A stretch of 12,297 nucleotides of DNA, taken from the NCBI GenBank assembly GCA_037447655.1, contig JBBHKE010002705.1:64001-76297 (forward strand), given 5' to 3'. A model generated the notes under the pieces. It saw nothing but the letters and a program-made list of their open reading frames with translations, was not told the DNA's origin and searched no databases. The first letter of the stretch is position 1. Every line of letters begins with the position of its first letter. Position numbers and translations under genes: made by a program. Positions 1-8,600 of the stretch are shown here, in pieces. The stretch comes from Zygnema cylindricum. Lineage: Eukaryota > Streptophyta > Zygnematophyceae > Zygnematales > Zygnemataceae.

Positions 1-1
1 G

Positions 2-1708
2 CCATCTCCTTCTGCATCCCCTTCTCTATACCCGCCACCAGCAATTCCCCAAAAGCTTGAAAACAATTCGCGCCTCCACATCCCATCGGTGGCAACCGTT
101 CTTCGGGATCCACAATATTCTGTTGGATATAGAGGAGTAGTGGGTGACATCCTACCTCCAACCATCTTTTCCGGCGCTAGTACTTCCTCATTGGGAGGGG
201 GATCCACACCACAGGGGGTCGCTCCTTCTAGCAGGGAAGGACCCGGTTCCGATCCCAAGGAAGAAGATACGAGAATCATCTCACCGGCTCAGTTTGTCAG
301 CCCCACTGGGCCTTCCTCTTCCCATTTCACCAACTCTGCAGAGGAAGAAAAGGAAATGGGGAATATTCGGATCTTTACAGGAGATAGCTCGGGGATTGCA
401 GTCTCACATTTTGAGTTGTTGTGGAAATCTTTCACCCAATCTGAAATAAACAAGTATCGGGGGGGAGCCATTCCGGATGACTTTGAAATCACCCTCTTCC
501 CCATGATGGTCAACTACCTGTCTGGAGGGGCGTTGGCAGATTACAAGGAGCGTCAACCTCTTTTGATGGCTCCTAGCATTAAAATCTTGGATCCAGCCCT
601 TAATGCCGCTGTTTTACAAGCGGAGGCTGACTTGGCCGCGGCTGCGACGACCCATATAACTGCTACCTTCACACAGGGCATGAAACTACAGGCGCAAGGA
701 AGTGCCTATGTTAACCAGCTGCACGCGATCGAGGAAGCCCAGCCAGCAACTCGCATGGTGGCCAGCCCACACCCTTGTACCACCCTGCTGAATATTTTGA
801 GAATCCTCTGCACAAAGAGGAACGAGTCCGTAATCAAGGAATTCACGAAATTCCGATGTTTGAAGAACGAGACTCCCCAGACCCTTTTTGATCGACTCTC
901 TAGTCTTTGTCAAAAGACAAAGCTGTCCACGAATGATCTTTCGGCAATGGCCACAAAATATTTCATCGCCGTCCGTAAATCGTTCAGGCGGACAGGGCAA
1001 ACTGCACTGGACAATAGGATTGCCGGACATGCAATTTAGGACATTAATCCCTCAGCCAAGGACATTTTTATGGTGGCCATGAATTTGTATGACCACTGCG
1101 TCCACAGTGATGCAAGGGAGAAGGCCGTGACCGGCATGGCCCGAAAAAATTTGGCAGGATTCGCCGGGGAGACCTCTTTGAATGAGGAGGAACAGGCTGA
1201 ACTTCAAGCTCTTCGAAAGATTAAGGGGAAACAAGTGGCTGACAGCAAGTCAAAGCCAGCTATGGGAGCAGATGAACGGGTATTTCTCTATAATTGTCTG
1301 AATTGTCAACAACCAGGTAAAGGGAGGAAACACTGCACCAAAAAACTTAAACCGGAGCTGGCTTTGAAACTTAAAGAATGGGAGAAAGAACGGGATGAAA
1401 GGACCTTGAAACAGCATGAAAGGCTCAAAGGAGCAAGGGGAGAGGACAAGACACCGGTAACTAAAAAAACTTACTGTCCAACTCCACGGAGCAAACCCTG
1501 TAAGATGTCCCAATCTCAGTTGCGGCAAATCAAACTTCCAAAGTTTGATGACGCCCAAATCTCCAACGAAATCCGGAGTAAATATACTCATGAGGGCGCC
1601 AAGTGCGAAGCTTGTGGATTTCTGGGGCACAAGAAAGGGCAATGTTTCCGGAAAAATGGAATACCCAAAGAAATGATGCAGTTTGCTTTGTTTACTGGGG
1701 AAAGGTAA
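2..1708 (+). pseudogene. Retrotransposon Gag-like protein with zinc knuckles, broken by an amber stop
   Basis: One reading frame stays open from base 2 to the TAA at 1706-1708 except for a TAG at 1037-1039, so the true start lies upstream of the window; a GTG near 89 is only an internal codon. The N-terminal third is Pro/Ser-rich and low in complexity. The middle is helical and Gag-like, and the C-terminal part is rich in Lys and Glu. Two Cys clusters are visible. The one at 1604-1645 is a canonical CX2CX4HX4C zinc knuckle (CEACGFLGHKKGQC). The one at 1295-1336 has the same spacing but Lys replaces His. In LTR retrotransposons such knuckles bind genomic RNA in the particle. The amber stop lies in the middle of Gag, not at a gag-pol junction, so readthrough is unlikely. 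No pol follows on this strand. A Ty3/gypsy origin is likely but not proven, because no conserved Gag signature beyond the knuckles was recognised. Confidence 0.7.
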
Positions 1709-1849
1709 ACCGTCGTTGACCTTCTACCCATCAAACTCCGTTACCCATGGGGGCGCCAACTTATGCCAACACCGGGGAGACCTGAACGAGTTCCGGCTGC
1801 TCCGGCAAAGTTTACGTCGGAGATCATTATACAGCAACAAAGTCAATAG
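1709..1849 (+). pseudogene. Possible C-terminal continuation of Gag beyond the TAA
   Basis: The Gag frame continues past the TAA at 1706-1708 for about 46 codons to a TAG at 1847-1849. The stretch is rich in Pro, Arg and Gln and ends in a Gln-rich run. It may be former coding sequence beyond a decay stop, or 3' untranslated sequence. No domain is recognised. Confidence 0.25.
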
Positions 1850-2070
1850 TTGGTCGCGATAGCTGCAGAGTTGGTTGGCTACGCCTGGGATCTTCTTCCC
1901 GGCCTGCACCTCTTACAGTAGCCCAACGACTCCAAAGGCGAAGACAAGAGTTGCTACAAAAGCTTGCGGAGCTTGAGCTCCAAAGCACAAAAGGTGTGTC
2001 GAGCGTGCCTGAGGAACGGGAGGGAAGAGCCCAAAGAACGGCGTCGTTGGCATTGGAGTCTTGCAAATAA
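1786..2070 (+). pseudogene. Arg/Gln/Leu-rich coiled-coil-like ORF fragment downstream of gag
   Basis: An open frame without an ATG runs from about 1786 to the TAA at 2068-2070, in a different frame from gag. From about 1906 it encodes a strongly amphipathic, charged segment (AQRLQRRRQELLQKLAELEL) that looks like a short coiled coil, followed by a Glu/Arg-rich tail. It could be the real C-terminus of the Gag-like protein, reached through a frameshift near the TAG at 1847. Its last 25 codons lie inside the repeat copy that starts at 1997, so part of this frame may be open by chance. No function is assigned. Confidence 0.3.
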
Positions 2071-2218
2071 ACCCCGAATGCAAATGCTTCCTACAATAAT
2101 GATCATGCCTATTGTTGCCCCCATATCTCCCATAGACATGCATGCAATACCAAGGCGAAAAGATTCCTCTCCTCCTTCTTTCCCCATCGTATGGGGAAAG
2201 GCGTTGGTTTTGGTTTAT
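1997..2218 (+). repeat. Direct repeat copy A (LTR-like fragment)
   Basis: It begins TGTCGAGCGTGCCTGAG and matches copy B at 3404-3671 on the same strand, with about 91% identity over the first 150 bases by eye. It lacks about 45 bases present in copy B, then aligns again from GGCGAAAAGAT to GGTTTAT. The sharp start at TGTCGAG is compatible with an LTR terminus in either orientation (TG start, or CA end on the other strand). No matching primer-binding site was found next to it. Several differences are C or G in copy B and T or A here. Confidence 0.7.
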
Positions 2219-3403
2219 CTGCCTGCCCCATTAAGGTGTTGGAAGTCTATAGCATTTGTTCCCTCAAAACCCACTGTTTCGAAACCAGGAAGTTGCAGTT
2301 TTACTCCGGGAGGTTCAGGCCAAAACAAAAGAAACTACAAGCGAATACACAAATGCACTACCACGTGGACATATAGAAATAAATACAAATGGCTTTTTCA
2401 GATTTAACAATATCACCTTGACCACAGAAATAAAATATAAGATGGAAGATATAAAAAATGGTGGAGCAAGCTTAACATACCCCGACAATTTACAATGACA
2501 AGGAGAAAAGGGGATCTCTCTCTCAATGGTTGTGTAAATAGGTATGATACTCCTTCAACCCTCGGTGTTCGCAGCTCGGAACCGACTAGACTCTTCTCAG
2601 TTTCAAACAGCGAAAAATCCAAAAATCACCCAAAGGGAAGATAATGCCAATTACCAGCCCGAACTATGATTCCCACAATGGACAGATCCAAAACAAACAT
2701 GGCAATAGAGTAAAAAAAAAACAAAAGTTCTTCCAAAAGAAATTTTGTAGGATTTTCTGAGGGTTTTCACAGGAGACAGTACTTAAAAGCAACCCGTCTC
2801 CTTCGACCCCAAGTGCCTTATACATCAAAATTTGTCATCTTGCAAGTCCGAAAGTCAAAGCTACGCTATTAACCAATGAGCGGCCAGCAAGTGTAATTGA
2901 ACTGACACAAGACAAATTGATCCGTACTACACTCGGGGCAAAAGGTTGTGCTCAGGATTGCGGCTAGATCCGCGGCTGGAATATTCAGTCCACACTTATA
3001 AGACAAAATCTTGAAAATGACACTAACTTGCCAGACTTTGACCTATCGTAATAGATGGACGAAATATCAGCTGAGACTGAACTAAATCTCTACTGACGGC
3101 TACCAGCATAATCTAAATGCAAATCCGAAAAGTTACGTGGCAATCCACAATGTTCCCCCCAAAGGGGCTGGTGGCAAATGGTTCCCTATAACGGAATTGC
3201 AACCTTTGAGACGGTAGAACTTTATCCTCCGGCCTCCATTTGGCGCCAAATAAAGTGCGTTCCGCTCAATTTAGGAAATACAAGGATCTCGTCCAGCTTG
3301 GTGCACTCACTTCTCTGTACTCTGAAGACCGTACAGAGTAAAAAGGGCCCAAAAATCCTTGGTGAAATAAAGGTATGCCTGAAAAGCACCTGAGCTTGAC
3401 AAC
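2219..3403. other. About 1.2 kb without a recognisable gene, between the direct repeats
   Basis: All frames are short and have no recognisable protein signature; the longest minus-strand frame, 2413-2622, looks random. The stretch is fairly AT-rich, holds a run of ten A at 2712-2721, and has a palindromic G-box (CCACGTGG) at 2361-2368. I could not identify a primer-binding site after copy A or a polypurine tract before copy B, so it cannot be called the interior of a small LTR element with confidence. Confidence 0.5.
2361..2368. promoter_or_regulatory. Palindromic G-box CCACGTGG
   Basis: This is a perfect 8-bp palindrome with the CACGTG core bound by plant bZIP and bHLH factors. No gene lies directly downstream, so a function is unsupported and it may be chance. 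Confidence 0.25.
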
Positions 3404-3671
3404 TGTCGAGCGTGCCTGAGAACGGGAGGGAAGAGCCGAAAGAACGGCGTCGTCGGCATTGGAGTCCTGCAAATAAACCCCGAATGCGAATGCTTCCCAC
3501 AACAATGATCATGCCCACTGTTGCCCCCATCCCTCCCATAGACAAGCATGCACACATAGGAGGGGAAGAAGGACCGGGACAAGGAATGAAGGCATGGGAA
3601 GGCGAAAAGATCTCCCCTCCCCCTTCCTTTCCCCATCCAACCGGGGAAATGGGGTTGGGTTATTGGTTTAT
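3404..3671 (+). repeat. Direct repeat copy B (LTR-like fragment)
   Basis: This is the second copy of the repeat at 1997-2218. It starts with the same TGTCGAGCGTGCCTGAG and includes about 45 extra bases (about 3552-3598), which are purine-rich. Its end lies just outside the 3' end of the minus-strand gypsy pol. It could be an LTR fragment of another element, but no copy occurs beyond the 5' end of that pol, so it is not demonstrably that element's LTR. Confidence 0.7.
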
Positions 3672-3735
3672 CGCGTCGGTGCCCGGATTTCCCTCCCCCC
3701 CTCTTAGTCAACCTTGACCAAGAAAAAGGAAATAA

Positions 3736-3921
3736 TTATCCGCCCAATTCACTGTTCCCGTAGAACCATGGACTCGGGGATGGGGAACGCAGTTCCCACG
3801 AGGAGGGGAGACAAGTTGGGTGCCAACACTGACCGCACTGATTGCAGACCAAGATGTCGTGCTGCGGGGAGGGGAGGTCGCAGGATGATGAACAGGAAAG
3901 AGGATCGGCAAAGTAAGTCAA
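3736..3921 (-). pseudogene. PHD-finger remnant at the 3' end of the integrase region
   Basis: A 61-codon frame carries the core of a PHD zinc finger at 3894-3751. It has a Cys pair (CSSSC), 11 residues, then CNQCGQCWHPTC, which is the CX2C-X4-H-X2-C core with the aromatic residue before His. A Trp follows near the end, as in intact PHD fingers. The last two zinc ligands are lost: the final CX2C position reads YGNS, explained by Cys-to-Tyr and Cys-to-Ser changes. PHD fingers usually read the histone H3 tail, so in an intact element this could guide integration or act with the methyltransferase. It sits one frame off the integrase, with the shift somewhere between 4080 and 3930. A chance Cys-rich frame is the alternative, but the spacing fits the family well. 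Confidence 0.7.
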
Positions 3922-3924
3922 GTG

Positions 3925-4966
3925 GAAGTGGGTTTAATCCTTTAGTTTGGAAGGGATTTAATCGGTTCTTATGTTCGCTTTTAGCAATTTTTGATGACCA
4001 CTTATTGCCGGTAAGTATATGGAGCGCACAGCGGCATAAAGCTGCAGGCTGCAGCGGTGGCTGATTTCTTCTCCGCGCCGGGGCGACATCGGGCCGGTAT
4101 GTTTCAAGCGCAATGGGATGTCGTCCGAATAAAATGAAGTGAGGACTATAGGAGTGGAGAGAAGCCTGTCTGCTGAATCTGTATCCCATGACAATCCAAG
4201 GCACCCTTTTGTCTTATTCTCCCAAGTCCTCTTCATCTGCATAATTCCGTAGTGACCGCTTTACTGTCTGTACGCACCTTTCGGCCAAACCGTCCGCTTG
4301 AGGGTGGTCGCGGCTGGTAAGTCGATGGTCGATGAGGCATTTCTCTAAAAGGTTGGTAAATTCTCCGGCGAATTCAGATCCCTGGTGTGTCAGAACCTCT
4401 GCTGGCGCTCCAAATTGTGACAGAACTCTCTGCTAGAAGGCGTCTGCAATGGACTTGGACTCCTTTCGGGGCAGAACAACCTGCTCAATACATTTGGAGA
4501 AATGTTCAATCATGACTAGAACGAAACGATTCCCACGTCGGCTGGTCGGAAGAGGTCCCAAAAGATCCAATGACCACTGATAAAACATTCCCCAGATAGG
4601 AAGAGAATGAAGCTCCGTCCCTCCCTTTCTGTCTAAAGATGCCTTAACTCAATCGCAGGAAGAACAAGTATGTACAATCCGGTTGACTTGGGCCCGCAAC
4701 GCGTGCCACCAATAAGCACTTTGAACTAGGGAAGTGGTCCGCTTCTGTCCAAAGTGTCCGCATTGCTTATGGAGATCGGTAATCAAAGTTTCTCGATTAG
4801 ATGGAGGACGAACCACTTTCCTTGTACAGTTTGACCATTTCCGGAGGAGAACGCCTCTGTCCCATTCATACGCCGCCATTCGGGTTTGAACTCGGGACAA
4901 TTGAACTCCACCCAAATGGGGAAGAGGGGATCCTTGCTGGATAGATTGGAGAGCTTTGGAGTCATT
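3925..4966 (-). pseudogene. Ty3/gypsy integrase, inactivated
   Basis: It continues in the RNase H frame after a TAG at 4967-4969. The N-terminal zinc-binding domain at about 4780-4650 has LHKQCGHFG followed by CSSC (HHCC type). The catalytic core follows. The first Asp is in SLDLLGP (4565-4567). The second position reads THQG instead of TDxG, so the catalytic Asp has become His (4385-4387). The Glu is in GLAERCVQ (4280-4282), about 35 positions further on. A conserved SPHFILFGRHP motif follows. In-frame stops occur at 4649-4651 (TGA), 4433-4435 (TAG) and 4214-4216 (TAA). The enzyme would insert element cDNA into host DNA; this copy cannot. Its C-terminal end merges into the PHD region after a frameshift. 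Confidence 0.9.
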
Positions 4967-5518
4967 CTAGATGTCTTTCCGTCCAGCTTTTATGGGTGCA
5001 TGCCCCTCAATATCGGCTGCAAAGGCTGACAATGCCCCCCCAAATGGAGGAAGCCAAATTAAGGCGGAGGATGCTCGAATTAATCCCAAACTGAGTTCCG
5101 GGTCCTTGTCATGCCGAGCCTTGGTGGAATCCACTGTAGTAGGATCAGGGTTTCGGCTAAGTCTGACGGCATTCCCATGGATTTCCCCTGCCCGGTGGAC
5201 AATGCTGAAATCATATTCATGTAGGATAAGCACCCATCGGGCGAGTTTGCCGGTCAACTTGCTATTTTCCATAATCCATTTCAAGGGTTGGTGGTCGGTA
5301 ATTAGTGTGAAATGGACCCCGTACAAATAAGGCCTGAAATGTTGTATGGCCCAAACAGCTGCCAGAAGTTCCCTATGATAATTGCTATAATTCCCCTTAG
5401 CGCAGTTGTTACTCCGGCTGGCGTAAGCCACCACATACTTGGCCCCGGCGTCGTCAACATGAGCCAAACCCGCTCCCAATTTAAACGTACTCCAATCAGT
5501 GTAAAGGAGGAAAGGCCT
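4967..5518 (-). pseudogene. Ty3/gypsy RNase H domain
   Basis: It follows RT in the same frame after a TAG at 5519-5521. It shows the RNase H landmarks: YTDWS with the first Asp, YHRELLAAVWAI with the Glu (5371-5369), and LITDHQPLKW with the next Asp. The tether HEYDFSIVHRAGEIHGNA and a diverged form of the usual NADALSR motif (NAVRLSR) follow. RNase H degrades the RNA strand during reverse transcription. The domain is nearly intact within itself, but stops at both ends (TAG at 5519 and at 4967) cut it off from RT and integrase. Confidence 0.92.
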
Positions 5519-5521
5519 CTA

Positions 5522-6445
5522 GTGATCAGGCATCCGGAGCACTGGGTGCTGCTTCAGGGCATCCTTCAAAAATTGGAAAGATATCTGCTGTTCTTCGGCC
5601 AACTGCCATTCTTGAACTTTGCGCAAGAGTTTATTTAGGGGTTGGGCGTGACTGCTGAACTCGGGAATAAACCTGCGATAGTTGTTAGCCAGGCCGAGAA
5701 AGGTGCGCAAGGCAGAGATGTCCTACGGGAGAGGAAGAGCGTCTAGGGCTGCAACCTTAATCATATGGGGACCCACTGTCCCGGGTGTCACCTCATGTCC
5801 GAGGTAAATAATTTTCTGCAACCCAAAAATACCCTTGCCCGGGTGACATTTCAAGCCCGCTGCTTGAAGAGCCCGGAGAACGATCTGGATATGCTCCAGG
5901 TGTTCTTCAAAGGTCGGAGAATATTATCACATCATCGATGTAGCACCGGGCACAATTGATTCCTCGCAGAGCTTTGTCCATGGCCCGTTGGAACTTGGCT
6001 GGTGCATTCTTCAGTCCAAAGGCATGTACCTCCACTCATAAAGTCTGGATCCGGCCCAGAATGCCGTTCTCTCACTGTGTTTCGGTTCCATGGCAATCTG
6101 GTGGAATCCATTCTTCATGTCCAGGGTGGAGAAGATAGTGGTTCCAGCAAGAGAGTCGAATATCTCTTCCGGGGTTGGCATTGGATACCGGTCAGGTATG
6201 GTGGCCGTGTTCAACATGCGGTAATCCCCACACATTCGGAAATCCACAATTTTTCCGGATGAGTCCTTCTTAGGAGGGAGAACTATGGGGGAAGCAAACC
6301 CATGGAACCGGTGCTTTCCTGAACCAACCCGGCGTCCACCAAAGTTTGGACTTTTGCGGTAATAAACTTCTTTTCCTTGAAGCTTAGGGGATACTATTTC
6401 TGCCAGACAATTGCGGTTTCGTCGATCAAGTCAATCCGAAAGGGG
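5522..6445 (-). pseudogene. Ty3/gypsy reverse transcriptase, frameshifted
   Basis: All the core RT blocks can be read. An N-terminal RIDLID segment lies near 6435. Then come FRMCGDYRMLN, the catalytic-Asp block FSTLDMKNGFHQIAM, RLYEWRYMP, and the catalytic box CYIDDV with TAC-ATC-GAT-GAT at 5942-5931. After this come YLGHEVTP and LRTFLGLANNYRRFIPEF. Reading all of it needs frame changes near 6440, 6300, 6018 and 5917. The last two are net -1 and -2, so the frame is restored. TAG stops lie at 6394-6396 and 5723-5725. RT copies the element RNA to DNA. The blocks and their order identify Ty3/gypsy with confidence; the copy is dead. Confidence 0.93.
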
Positions 6446-6815
6446 GTTCATTCGTAGATTCGACATCTGTTTCTGACCATGAGAAAACCTGATTGTTTCT
6501 GGCCAAGAGTTTTGTTAGCTGCTCTTTCTGCTGAGTGTCCAGCTACTCCCCCACAGTCCAGTCCATTTTTCCCGGCTCAACCGCGGCACAAGCTTCCGGT
6601 GGTCTCCCCCACAGGTTGATGTCGAATTCTACCCCCACCTGTGGATCCGCCTCTACTCCTCCGGATAATACTTTAGTACTGACAACTTCCACTAAGCTGT
6701 CCCCTTCTGAACAACTGTTCCCCCCCACCGAAGGAACTCTAGGGTGTAGAATTTTTCTCCTTTCTCTCCCCCCCTCAAGCTGCAAAGTTGCTTGCCTGGA
6801 CAACAATGTAGGAGC
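6446..6815 (-). pseudogene. Linker between methyltransferase and reverse transcriptase
   Basis: This is the same frame as the methyltransferase, after a TAA at 6816-6818 and interrupted by a TAG at 6543-6545. It is rich in Gly, Pro, Val and Glu. From 6540 down it becomes a typical pre-RT segment (QQKEQLTKLLARNNQVFSW, then Asp/Glu-rich) like that preceding Ty3/gypsy RT domains. The shared frame supports a single fused polyprotein in which the methyltransferase was physically joined to RT. Confidence 0.7.
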
Positions 6816-7790
6816 TTAAAGGTAGTTGCTGCGTGAATTTGGAGAATGAAGATTGGAATAGGCAAGAGAGTGTTTTGTAACCCATGTAATGGCATTTAAA
6901 TCCATGCTCTGCCCTGTTAAGCCGCACCTTTGTTGGTCTGAAATACCTGTTGCGGCCATGGTTCCCAGATGGTATCCCATGGCTTGTTCTCGTTCCAAAA
7001 TGGTTGGTGCTGTCCAAATTCCTGCATTGCTGTCAAAAATCATCCCACTAGCTCCTTTCCAGTAGGCGTGACTGTGGGGAAAAGAGACCAACGTAGGGAG
7101 GGCTCGGCTTGGATATCTAGGTGTATTGCATCGGAAAAAAAGAGTACGATCCGGTTTCGTTACAGGTGTTGTAATTCTCCCTTCCCCAAGTATATCCTGC
7201 ACCGAAATCTGAGGGTCGGGGGTCTGCTTTTCCAACAATTGTCGGAGGATTGGAAGCGGGATCATATTGGTCCAATATGCCCGGAGTCTGTGTGCTCGTG
7301 ATCCCATCTGAGCAGCGTCAAAAACCAAAGGAGCTCCTAAAATTTGGGTTCCCTGTTTCCAGCTCGCTACAACCTCTTCCCGTCTATCATCTCCTGGGTG
7401 GACATTTTCGAGGATGTACCCCACTGGTGTGTCATGGATCTGCTGGATCCATGATATTAATGTAATCATCCGATAGAATGTGCCACTCCTGCGGTCCTGA
7501 TGCCCTTTTCTTTGTCTTGCTAGGTAGTATCCCTGACAAGGCTAACCCGCCTCCACCAGATCTACTTTTCCCAGGCTAACTAAATGAGGTGCCATTATGT
7601 TATCCACATGGGGAAGACTCCGGTGAGCTTGGGAAATGGTAGACACGGGAAGCTGTTGAGGAAATAAACGGTGCAATTGATGGAGGCGGTGTTCGCTGAC
7701 TGCTCGTGGCTCCGGTGAAATTTTGACTGCTGTATATGACTCTACTCGATATATCTTGATTTCAAAACTGCTTCCAAGTCGAAACTAATT
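6816..7790 (-). pseudogene. C5-cytosine DNA methyltransferase domain inside a retrotransposon polyprotein
   Basis: Several conserved motifs of C5-cytosine methyltransferases occur in order. The motif IV catalytic Pro-Cys-Gln is at 7541-7533 (AG*PCQG), where the expected Trp before it is a TAG stop at 7542-7544. Motif VI is GYILENV (7409-7401). Motif VIII is QMGSRAHRLRAYW, and then a motif IX region has LEREQAMGY. Motif X has GLTGQSMDLNAITWV, where GN has become GQ. Upstream, VKISPEPRAVSEHRL fits the motif II-III region. The SAM-binding motif I is not intact, because the frame shifts near 7764-7790 and only FDLEAVLKS-like remnants are seen. The enzyme would methylate cytosine in DNA using SAM. 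About 325 codons fit a catalytic domain alone. It lies between protease and RT in the same orientation, so capture by the element is the best explanation. Whether it is DNMT3-like or another lineage cannot be told by eye. Confidence 0.88.
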
Positions 7791-8025
7791 CATGAAATTA
7801 AAGATAAAATACGAAGTCTGGTATCGCGAACTGTCAATGACACCACTTGTCAATTGAAGTCCTCGTTACCAGTCTTGGTTTGGAAAACATCTGACCGGGT
7901 TGTCGAATATGTTTTCGGTAATAATAAGGCCGAGAAAGCCTGTTCTACTCCCCGTCGAAGTTTGCAACCTGTGATAATCTATCTGTGTATCCCCTTTCCC
8001 ACCGCTTGGAAATCGGAAATTGCTA
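7791..8025 (-). pseudogene. Spacer between protease and methyltransferase
   Basis: In the protease frame, coding-like sequence continues past a TAG (8023-8025) and another TAG (7945-7947) to a TGA (7834-7836). It is basic and rich in Tyr and Arg, with no recognised domain. It may be the degraded N-terminal lead of the methyltransferase. That the polyprotein continued here is inferred from the uninterrupted order of domains. Confidence 0.4.
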
Positions 8026-8600
8026 GATGTCCTCTGCGATATCAGTTGAACTGTCAAACAGCTCCGCCGGAGAGGATGTAGAATACACTGGGTACCAGCC
8101 AGACAAAGGAACACTGGTCTTCCCACGGTTCCATAAATCCAAAGGAACCACAACCTTGGTTTCTTCGGGATTTCCGGGGTCCCGAACGGTACATTGCTCT
8201 TTCCACACACTTAAACTCATATTCATCTGGGTCCAAGTAGCCATCCCCAACAGGATTTCAAACTGATTCAATCCTACCACGAAGAAATGAAGTTCAATTT
8301 TCACCTTCTGTCGAGCATCATCGGAGAATTCGATGTTTATTGCTTTGATGATTCCATGGACTGGCTGACTGCCGCTGCTTACCGTGCTTAAGCAAATGTT
8401 ACTCGGGCAGATTCGGGGTCTGAGTTCTTCAGGAATTTTCTGCAAAGCGGAAGTGGTAATAAGGTTGGGAAGTGCTCCGGTGTCTACCACAACGTCCTGG
8501 TACCCGCCGTACCCGTTAAGTTTAAAATCGCCTGTCCGGTTAAGAATGAGAGCCATGGACAAGGTTTTGTAGTCTCTATCCACTAGAGGGGTTTTTGGGA
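8026..8600 (-). pseudogene. Retropepsin-like aspartic protease
   Basis: The catalytic motif VVVDTGALPNLI is followed about 80 residues later by FEILLGMATWTQMN, matching the second hydrophobic block (ILLGMDWL-type) of Ty3/gypsy proteases. Between them lie typical beta-strand-forming segments. The protease would cut the Gag-Pol polyprotein in the particle. The catalytic DTG is intact. The true reading enters this frame at a CCCAAAAACCCC tract near 8597, where a shift joins it to the upstream ORF; the codons above that point in this frame are not genuine. The domain ends at a TAG (8023-8025). Confidence 0.88.

Noticed and set aside
1037-1039. Amber stop in Gag as a programmed readthrough site, or TAG reassigned in this genome
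   Set aside because: It lies inside Gag, not at a gag-pol border. The neighbouring elements also carry TGA, TAA and many frameshifts, and several TAGs replace expected Trp rather than Gln, so decay explains them better than a changed code.
3404-3671. Repeat copy B as the 3' LTR of the DNMT-bearing element
   Set aside because: No matching copy is found beyond 9232 where the 5' LTR should lie, and the other copy sits on the far side with no pol sequence of its own.
6816-7469. The methyltransferase frame as a stand-alone host or bacterial gene starting at the ATG at 7469
   Set aside because: The motif IV catalytic Pro-Cys-Gln lies upstream of that ATG in the same frame behind a TAG, and the frame continues downstream into the pre-RT segment. 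It is an internal part of a polyprotein.
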